A stretch of 30,379 nucleotides of DNA, taken from positions 1 to 30,379 of the forward strand of contig DASPFV010000118.1 of the NCBI GenBank assembly GCA_035620975.1, given 5' to 3'. The notes beneath the pieces were generated by a model. The model worked only from the letters and a program-made list of their open reading frames with translations, was not told the origin of the DNA and searched no databases. This DNA comes from DASPFV01 sp035620975 (GTDB lineage: Bacteria; Acidobacteriota; Vicinamibacteria; Vicinamibacterales; 2-12-FULL-66-21). Position numbers and translations under genes: made by a program. Below are positions 24,521 through 30,379 of the stretch, piece after piece. The number at the start of each line of letters is the position of its first letter. Position 1 is the first letter of the stretch.

Positions 24521-27500
24521 ATGAGAATGGCGTTTCGCCGTGGAACCCTTTTGACGGCCTTCCTGCTCGCGGCGGGCATCGGGCCCGTGTTCGCGCAGGC
24601 GACGACCGGGACGATTCAGGGCACGATCCGGGACAACCAGGGCGGGGTCGTCCCGGGCACCACCGTGATGGTGCGGCACGTGGCGACCAACACATCCCGC
24701 AGCCTCGTCTCGGACTCGAGCGGTACGTATCGCTTCCTCAACATGCCCGTCGGCGAGTACGAGCTCGTGGCGGAGCTGCCGGGATTCACCAAGTACGTCC
24801 GGTCGGGCATCAATCTCTCCCTCAACCAGGACGCGATCGTGGACGTACAGCTCGCGCCTGCCGGCCTCACGGAATCCGTCGAGGTGCGGGCCGACGCGTC
24901 GATCCTGAACACCCGGAACGCCGAGGTGGGCGTCCGGTTCGACACGACGCGGGTCTCGGAGCTGCCCGTGATGAACAGCCGCGACGTGTTCGCGCTGGCC
25001 CTCTCGGCGCCCGGCGTGAGCCAGCTCGGAAGCGGCCAGTCGGCCTTCGCCTCCGGAACGAACTTCTCGTCGAACGGCATGCGCGTGCGGTCGAACAACT
25101 TCATGATCGACGGGCAGGACAGCAACGACCCGAGCGTGACCGGCCGCCAGCAGCCCATCAACAACACCGACATCGTCCAGGAGATGCGGCTCATCACCAA
25201 CCAGTTCGCGGCCGAGTACGGGCGCGCCGCCGGATCCGTGGTGAGCGTGGCCACGAAGAGCGGCACCAACGTCCTCCACGGGTCGGCCTTCGTCTTCCAC
25301 AATGACGAGAGCCTCAACTCGCGGAGCAACCTCGACAAGCGCGCCGGCCGCGACTCCGCGCCGTTCCGCGAGGAGCAGCAGTACGGGGGTACGATCGGCG
25401 GGCCGATCTTCCGGAATCGCACCTTCTTCTTCGGGTCGTACCAGCGGTGGACCGATCGCCAGCTCGGATCCGGGTTCACGCTGAGCGGCGCACCGACCGA
25501 GGCCGGCCGGGCGATCCTGCAGCAGTTCGCGTCGAGGCCGCAGGTGGCCGCCCTGCTGCAGTTCGTGCAGGCAGGCGCGCCCAACGGCAAGACGGCGCAG
25601 TTCACGGCCAACGGCCAGACGTTCACGGTCCCGCTCGGGGATCTCACCGGCTCCTCGTCGATCGTCTACAACAACAATCAGTTCAACGGGCGCGTGGACC
25701 ACGAGTTCACTCCCAACCACCGGCTCACGTCGCGGTACATCGGCGCGACGACGCCGGACAACTCGGGGAGCGGGCAGGTCACGCCGGTCGGCCTGACGAC
25801 GCAGAACACGTCGAACCAGCACTCGCTCAACACGTGGCTCACGAGCCTCATCGGACAGAATCTCTCGAACGAGTTCCGGGTGGCGTGGTCGCATCTCGGC
25901 ACGAACACCGGCGCGTTCGACGCGAGCTCCGAGACCATTCCGTCGCTGGAGATCACCGAGCTCGGGATGACCGGCTTCAACGCCGCCGCCAACCGGACGG
26001 CGATCGGCCTGGCGGTCAACCTCCCGCAGTTCCGCCACAACGACACGTACCAGTTCCAGAACAACCTCACGTGGGTGCGCGGCAATCACGTGATGAAGAC
26101 CGGCGCGGACGTGCGCTACCAGTACGTGAAGAGCTTCTTCTTCCCGACCATCCGCGGGCTGCTGCGCTATGCGACCCTGCAGTCGTTCATGAACGACGTG
26201 GCCGAAGCGGCCAACATCAACAAGCCGCTGCCGGGCGGGGAAGAGGTCAACTACTACCGGTGGTGGGACCAGTACTACTACGCGCAGGACGAGTGGCGCC
26301 TCCACCCGACCCTCACGCTGAACCTCGGAGTGCGCTACGAGCTGAGCGGCAACAACATCCAGAGTCTGATCGACCTGAACGAACGGATTCTCGAGGCGAA
26401 CGGCGGCGACCCGACGTTCGCGTTGAATCCCGTCCCGAAGACGGACAAGAACAACTTCCAGCCGCGCGTGAGCTTCAACTGGGCCCCGCGGACGGACGAG
26501 GCGGGGTTGCTCGGGAAACTCACCGGAGGCGACAAGCTGGTGCTCCGCGGCGGCTACGCCCGCACGCACGACTACGCGTTTCTCAACATCGCGCTGAACA
26601 TCGTCAGCTCGTTCCCGTACGTGGCGGCCATCAACCGGAGCAATCTGTCCCCGGCCTTCCCGCTGCTGCAGGCGACGCCGCCTGGCGTGCCCGCGGGGAC
26701 CAATCCCAACCTGCTGACGCGGACGGTGGTGGCGGAGGATTTCCGGTCGCCGTACGCCGATCAGTTCAGCGTGGAGATGCAGAGGCAGCTGGGGGGGAAC
26801 CTCGCGCTCAGGCTCGGCTACGTGGGCACGTTCGGGAAGGACCTCTTCCAGACGCGTGACGGGAACCCGCGCCAGCCGTTCTGTGGCAACCCCTGCACGA
26901 CGGGCCCGCGTCTGAACACGTCCGCCGGCGTCATCCGGATGCGCGCGAACAGCGCCGAGTCCTGGTACAACTCGCTTCAGACCGGACTCGAAAAGCGGAT
27001 GAGCGGCGGCATCAGCGCCGCCCTGCACTACACGTGGAGCCAATACCTCGACACGGCCTCAGAGATCTTCAACCCCTCGAGCGGAGAAGTGGCCGTGCCG
27101 CAGGATTCGTTCGACATCGGCGCCGACAAGGGCCGCTCGTCCTACGACCGGCCGCATCGGCTCACGGGAAATTTCGTCTGGGAGCTGCCGGTCATGCGCG
27201 ATCAGCAGGGCGTGGTCGGCAAGATCCTGGGCGGCTGGCAGTTCGCCTCGTTCTTCACGTTCCAGAGCGGCGCGCCCTTCACCCCGCTCAACGGATCGGA
27301 TCCGACGGGCGCGCTGGCCGGAATCGACGGGCTGGTCGGCAACGCGATCCGCCCGATGCTGAACACGAACCTGGATCTGGCCAACATGACGATCCAGGAG
27401 CTGATCGAGGCCGGCGGCGCGAGCCTGTTCCGCACGCTGTGCGGAATGCCCAGCCCGACCTGCGCCGGCGAGCGTGTCGGCAACGCACCGCGCAACCTCC

Positions 27501-27721
27501 TGCGCGCCGACGGCATCGGCAACGTGGACCTGGCGCTGACCAAGAACACGCGATTCCTCAACGGGCACAACATCCAGTTCCGCGTCGAGATGTACAACGC
27601 CACCAACACGCGCAACTTCGGGATCCCGGTCGGCACCGTGACGTCGGCCAACTTCCTCAACCAGTGGGCGACCGACGGCGGCAACCGGCGCGTCTGGGTG
27701 GCGCTCCGATATACGTTCTGA
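24521..27721 (+). CDS. Oar-like TonB-dependent outer-membrane receptor
   Basis: A 1066-residue outer-membrane protein. The start is ATG 24521 with GGAAGGTGG upstream. Signal peptide 1-25 (ending VFA). A CarboxypepD_reg beta-sandwich spans about 29-113 (GTIQGTIRDNQGGVVPGTTV). A plug domain spans about 120-245, with RVSELPVMNSRDVFALA, FMIDGQDSNDP and the strongly conserved TNQFAAEYGRAAGSVVSVATK (quoted from about 226). The remainder is a TonB-dependent beta-barrel ending in the aromatic outer-membrane sorting strand RVWVALRYTF. This architecture is greatly expanded in Acidobacteria and is thought to import large ligands such as oligosaccharides or peptides. No TonB box is obvious after the signal peptide. 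The substrate is unknown; the neighbouring sugar dehydrogenase is convergent, so no operon links them. Confidence 0.94.
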   Translation: MRMAFRRGTLLTAFLLAAGIGPVFAQATTGTIQGTIRDNQGGVVPGTTVMVRHVATNTSRSLVSDSSGTYRFLNMPVGEYELVAELPGFTKYVRSGINLSLNQDAIVDVQLAPAGLTESVEVRADASILNTRNAEVGVRFDTTRVSELPVMNSRDVFALALSAPGVSQLGSGQSAFASGTNFSSNGMRVRSNNFMIDGQDSNDPSVTGRQQPINNTDIVQEMRLITNQFAAEYGRAAGSVVSVATKSGTNVLHGSAFVFHNDESLNSRSNLDKRAGRDSAPFREEQQYGGTIGGPIFRNRTFFFGSYQRWTDRQLGSGFTLSGAPTEAGRAILQQFASRPQVAALLQFVQAGAPNGKTAQFTANGQTFTVPLGDLTGSSSIVYNNNQFNGRVDHEFTPNHRLTSRYIGATTPDNSGSGQVTPVGLTTQNTSNQHSLNTWLTSLIGQNLSNEFRVAWSHLGTNTGAFDASSETIPSLEITELGMTGFNAAANRTAIGLAVNLPQFRHNDTYQFQNNLTWVRGNHVMKTGADVRYQYVKSFFFPTIRGLLRYATLQSFMNDVAEAANINKPLPGGEEVNYYRWWDQYYYAQDEWRLHPTLTLNLGVRYELSGNNIQSLIDLNERILEANGGDPTFALNPVPKTDKNNFQPRVSFNWAPRTDEAGLLGKLTGGDKLVLRGGYARTHDYAFLNIALNIVSSFPYVAAINRSNLSPAFPLLQATPPGVPAGTNPNLLTRTVVAEDFRSPYADQFSVEMQRQLGGNLALRLGYVGTFGKDLFQTRDGNPRQPFCGNPCTTGPRLNTSAGVIRMRANSAESWYNSLQTGLEKRMSGGISAALHYTWSQYLDTASEIFNPSSGEVAVPQDSFDIGADKGRSSYDRPHRLTGNFVWELPVMRDQQGVVGKILGGWQFASFFTFQSGAPFTPLNGSDPTGALAGIDGLVGNAIRPMLNTNLDLANMTIQELIEAGGASLFRTLCGMPSPTCAGERVGNAPRNLLRADGIGNVDLALTKNTRFLNGHNIQFRVEMYNATNTRNFGIPVGTVTSANFLNQWATDGGNRRVWVALRYTF

Positions 27722-27723
27722 CG

Positions 27724-27798
27724 GACGGCCCCTGCATCCGCGGGGCCGCCGTCGAGGACACAGCCAGGACCCGCACCCGGCGCTCGGCCGGGTGCGGG
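27724..27798. terminator. pair of GC-rich hairpins between convergent genes
   Basis: The first hairpin pairs GGCCCC (27727-27732) with GGGGCC (27742-27747), strengthened by GACGG/CCGTC outside. The second pairs CCCGCACCCGG (27770-27780) perfectly with CCGGGTGCGGG (27788-27798) around a seven-base loop. They start right after the receptor stop and precede the convergent dehydrogenase stop at 27842, so they can serve both directions. No T-runs follow. Confidence 0.6.
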
Positions 27799-27841
27799 GG
27801 CACTCAACCAGCCGTCGGCACGGATCCGCTGCCGGCCGGCC

Positions 27842-29209
27842 TCATTTGCGCGGGGCCACCCTCCAGAGCTCTCCCTTGTCCTCGTCGGTGACGATGTACA
27901 GGAGGCCGTCGGGGCCCTGGCGGACGTCGCGGACGCGCCGGTCGCGATCGGTGAGGAGGTGCTCCTCGCCGGTCACGCGGGCGTTCTCGATGGTGAGCCG
28001 TACGAGACCTCTCGCGACGAGCCCGCCAATCAGCAGATTGTCGCGCCACCCCGGGAACGCGTTCCCGGTATAGAACTGCGCGCCCGAGGGGGCGATGACC
28101 GGGTCCCAGTAGTACACCGGCTGCTCGAAGCCGGGGCGGGCTGTCATCGCCCCTTCGATCGGCGCACCCGAATACTCCTCGCCGTAGCTCACGACGGCCC
28201 AACCGTAGTTCCGACCCTTCTCGATCAGGTTCAGCTCGTCGCCTCCACGAGGCCCGTGCTCGACGGCCCAGAAGCGGCCCTGCGAGTCGAACGCGGCAGC
28301 CTGAACGTTCCGGTGCCCGAGCGTCCAGATTTCCGGCCGCGCGTCGGGCTTCCCGGTGAACGGGTTGTCGGGCGGCGCAGAGCCGTCGGGTCGAATCCGG
28401 ACGATCTTGCCCAGGTGGTTGTCGAGCTGCTGCGCATACTTCCGCATGGGCGTGTCGGACCGCTCCCCGAGCGTCACATACAGGAGGCCGTCAGGATCGA
28501 ACGCCAGCCGCGAACCGAAGTGCAGCGTTCCGTCGTAGGTCGGCTCCGCGCGGAAGATGACCTGGACCTGATCGAGGCGGCGGCCGTCGGCTGACAGCAC
28601 GCCTCGGGCGACGCTCGTGCCGTTGCCGCCCTGACGCGGTTCGGAGTAGCTCCAGTAGATCAACCGGCTCGTGGAGTAGTCGGGGCTCAGCGCCACGTCC
28701 AGCAGTCCGCCCTGGCGCCGGGCATCGACGTCCGGAAGGCCGGCGATCGGCTCGCCGAGCGTGCCCGACGCGTTCACGATCCGCAGCCGTCCCGGCCGCT
28801 CGCTGACCAGCAGGTCGCCGTTGTCGAGCGGCTCGACGGCCCAAGGATGTTGCAGTCCGGTTGCGACGACAGTCACGTCCAGTCCGACGGTCGACTCGAT
28901 CGCGCAGGCGCGGGTCTGCCCCGGGAACGCCGGCTTCTGCTCTTCCGCGTTCGGCTGGACGCTCTCGACGGGACGGCATTCTGGACTCGCCTGCGCCCCA
29001 CGACCGCCGGCGACTTCCTGCCCCGTGTCAGGACCGGACGTTTCCGGCTCCCGGTTCGTGCAGCTGGCGGCGGAGAAGAACAGGAGCGTCGCCGCGAGTA
29101 CGGGACCAGCGCGCAAGGCGCGCCTGCGGGGGCTCGGACCGGGGCGAAGGAGTCCCCGCGAGTGCCCGAGCCGGGAGGTGCGGCGGCGACTCACGTTGGA
29201 CAATGACAT
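27842..29209 (-). CDS. PQQ-dependent aldose sugar dehydrogenase (YliI/Asd-like) lipoprotein
   Basis: A 455-residue protein. An AAGGAG box lies 11 nt before ATG 29209. The N-terminus is unusually long and Arg-rich (1-33) before a hydrophobic stretch ending in lipobox SAASC (Cys50), so it is probably lipid-anchored in the periplasm or outer membrane. The six-bladed beta-propeller of the glucose/sorbosone dehydrogenase family runs from about 110 to the end: GLQHPWAVEPLDNGDLLVSE (118-137, with the family's catalytic histidine), FGSRLAFDPDGLLYVTLGER (231-250), LGHRNVQAAAF (298-307), EHGPRGGDELN (317-327) and NYGWAVVSYG (334-343). Such enzymes oxidise aldoses to lactones with PQQ and pass electrons to the respiratory chain. 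No PQQ synthesis genes are in the window. Confidence 0.92.
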   Translation of the reverse strand: MSLSNVSRRRTSRLGHSRGLLRPGPSPRRRALRAGPVLAATLLFFSAASCTNREPETSGPDTGQEVAGGRGAQASPECRPVESVQPNAEEQKPAFPGQTRACAIESTVGLDVTVVATGLQHPWAVEPLDNGDLLVSERPGRLRIVNASGTLGEPIAGLPDVDARRQGGLLDVALSPDYSTSRLIYWSYSEPRQGGNGTSVARGVLSADGRRLDQVQVIFRAEPTYDGTLHFGSRLAFDPDGLLYVTLGERSDTPMRKYAQQLDNHLGKIVRIRPDGSAPPDNPFTGKPDARPEIWTLGHRNVQAAAFDSQGRFWAVEHGPRGGDELNLIEKGRNYGWAVVSYGEEYSGAPIEGAMTARPGFEQPVYYWDPVIAPSGAQFYTGNAFPGWRDNLLIGGLVARGLVRLTIENARVTGEEHLLTDRDRRVRDVRQGPDGLLYIVTDEDKGELWRVAPRK

Positions 29210-29442
29210 GATGGTCCGTTCTCCTTAACATTCCGCGGGGCGACTGACGGCGGGATTTCACGCTCCATCGGAGCGGGCGTCCGAGGGGCCGCCCTGCCGC
29301 CTGGGCAGGCGCCACGGTGCTGACAGATCCTTCTGGCGCAGAGGAGCGGCTCCCTGCCGCGCGTGTCGCGCAGCAGTGGCCGCGGGCGGGGCCGTCCGGC
29401 AGGCCCGCGACCACTCCACGCACGTGAATCGCGAAGCTGATC

Positions 29443-30102
29443 TCAGCGAAGCTGCACGGGCGTGTCCAGCCTGATGCGGATGATGGTGCCGGCCGGAAGC
29501 ACCACGTCCTTGCCTTCCGTCGCGGCGATCACGCCTCCGCCGCCGACAGCGGCTCCGATCAGCGCTCCACTGAGACCACCGATGATGCCGCCGACGATGG
29601 CGCCGACCGCACCGGCGGCGCCGATGGTGCCGGCCTCCTCGCGGATCCCGCCGCTTTCAAATGCCTGCGTAGCCAACGCACGGATAGGATACTCGCGTCC
29701 GTTGATCGCGAGCTGATCGAATGCGAGCGTCATCCGGCCGCTCCGATCGACCCGGCCGGCGGACTCGACGCTGCTCACGACGCCGCGAACGGTCGAGCCC
29801 GCTGGCACCAGCACCCGTCCGTCCTGCTCGAGGTTCACGAGAGTCGTCGTCTGAAATCGCTGTTCGGGCTGCGCCGTGTCCGAACTCAGCCGATCCTGGA
29901 GCCGCACGTCGATCTGCTGGCCCACTGGGAGCTCGCCGCGACCGGCGCGATCCACTTCGACAGGGCCGGACGGACCTGTTGTGCCGGTGGTGCCGACTGG
30001 CGTGTTGCCGGGCGGCGTGCCGGTCGTGGTGGTGCCGTCCATGGTGGCGCAGCCTGCACACGTCAGCAATCCAATCGCCAGAAGCGCAGCCGTAACCCTC
30101 AT
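29443..30102 (-). CDS. glycine-zipper lipoprotein with VirB10/TrbI-like C-terminal repeats
   Basis: A 219-residue protein. The start is ATG 30102, with GAGGAGG 5 nt upstream; the longer frame to 30240 has no ribosome site. A signal peptide with probable lipobox CAGC (Cys18) is followed by a Thr/Gly/Pro-rich linker (about 22-47). Two beta segments, LPVGQQIDVRLQD (58-70) with VLVPAGSTVRGVV (97-109), and VVLPAGTIIRIRLDTPVQL (200-218), look like the repeated strands of VirB10/TrbI-type barrels. Between them is a glycine zipper (about 158-194, GAVGAIVGGIIGGLSGALIG) that could pack in or against a membrane. Similar single proteins are common in Acidobacteria and have no known function. No type IV secretion genes are nearby. 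Confidence 0.78.
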   Translation of the reverse strand: MRVTAALLAIGLLTCAGCATMDGTTTTGTPPGNTPVGTTGTTGPSGPVEVDRAGRGELPVGQQIDVRLQDRLSSDTAQPEQRFQTTTLVNLEQDGRVLVPAGSTVRGVVSSVESAGRVDRSGRMTLAFDQLAINGREYPIRALATQAFESGGIREEAGTIGAAGAVGAIVGGIIGGLSGALIGAAVGGGGVIAATEGKDVVLPAGTIIRIRLDTPVQLR

Positions 30103-30305
30103 CACATCCTCCTCATCGTTTGCATCCCAGGATCCGTGGCAAGCGACGTACCTTCGGCTGCCGGCCCTGCTCCAAGCCGGGCCGTCGGGGAAGGCGTCGG
30201 CGAGGACGAAGCGGCTGAGTCGGCACTCGCGGCGCGGCATTCAGACTGCCATGGCCCGGCAGTCAGGTTGACATCTGACCCGAGGGCCGTCATGCTCCGG
30301 GCCGA

Positions 30306-30379
30306 ATGAGACCGCGACGGCCGCCTGAGCACGGGGCGCTCTATCCCGCGCTGCAGCGGCTCGAAGAGGCGGGGGTCAG
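30306..30379 (+). CDS. PadR-like reading frame, cut by window end, N-terminus abnormal
   Basis: From ATG 30306 the frame reads MRPRRPPEHGALYPALQRLE and continues to the window edge. GALYPALQRLEEAGV is the recognition-helix region of PadR-family winged-helix repressors (usual form QGSLYPALHRLEERGWI). The 30-40 residues that normally precede it, including the LQGTLDLLIL helix, are not found in any upstream frame, so the gene is either N-terminally truncated or a fragment. In Acidobacteria, PadR genes often precede ADOP permease genes; what follows here is outside the window. Confidence 0.45.
   Translation, partial: MRPRRPPEHGALYPALQRLEEAGV

Noticed and set aside
24404..27043. 879-codon minus-strand frame opposite the Oar-like receptor gene
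   Set aside because: It is the antisense shadow of a well-supported TonB-dependent receptor; the composition is low-complexity and it resembles no family.
29340..29400. A GCCACTG element on the minus strand, reminiscent of a cobalamin riboswitch
   Set aside because: The other required conserved boxes (the GGTGCC, GGGAA and terminal B12-box patterns) are not found in order, and a PQQ enzyme gene is not an expected target.

Overview
The window is about 30.4 kb of high-GC bacterial DNA with dense coding on both strands. It carries no insertion sequences, CRISPR arrays or phage genes that I can see. The gene repertoire suggests an acidobacterium, most likely of the Vicinamibacteria type: an ADOP-type MacB/FtsX permease, an Oar-like TonB-dependent receptor with an N-terminal carboxypeptidase-regulatory domain, a protein kinase fused to TolB-like and TPR regions, and a PadR-like fragment. 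This placement is inferred from gene content, not from a marker phylogeny.

Layout. Bases 1-8.57 kb (minus strand) hold the end of an ADOP permease gene and a proteostasis operon, hspR-dnaJ-clpB-ftsH. Its sigma70-type promoter (8525-8553) overlaps a HAIR-like inverted repeat, so HspR probably represses its own operon. A terC-family gene diverges from the same operator. Bases 9.3-13.6 kb hold a secreted protein made of repeated carboxypeptidase-regulatory domains, ferrochelatase (hemH), and a divergent HGSNAT/NagX-like membrane acyltransferase. Bases 13.7-17.5 kb hold surE and, convergent with it and overlapping it by 37 bp, a tightly coupled fecR - ompA-like lipoprotein - CHASE2/HD-GYP operon, which looks like an envelope-to-c-di-GMP signalling unit. 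At 17.7 kb lies tRNA-Pro(CGG) with an encoded CCA and a clear terminator.

Bases 17.8-22.4 kb hold the tail of a lost NTF2-like gene, a Ser/Thr kinase-TolB-TPR protein, a divergent DUF4287-like/SRPBCC gene, and a winged-helix regulator coupled to a CPBP membrane protease. An 11-bp perfect inverted repeat sits at the regulator's AT-rich promoter. Bases 22.4-24.5 kb are the least orderly part: a short ORF, a YjbR-family gene with a reading-phase change near its end, a small hypothetical gene, an alcohol dehydrogenase remnant and about 600 bp without a convincing gene. Bases 24.5-30.4 kb hold the 1066-residue Oar-like receptor, a PQQ-type aldose sugar dehydrogenase lipoprotein, a glycine-zipper lipoprotein and the start of a PadR-like reading frame.

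Points most worth a second look are the HspR/HAIR control of an operon that includes ftsH, the fecR-ompA-CHASE2-HD-GYP unit, three genes whose -10 hexamers sit only 8-11 nt before the start codon (possible leaderless mRNAs), and the gene remnants.
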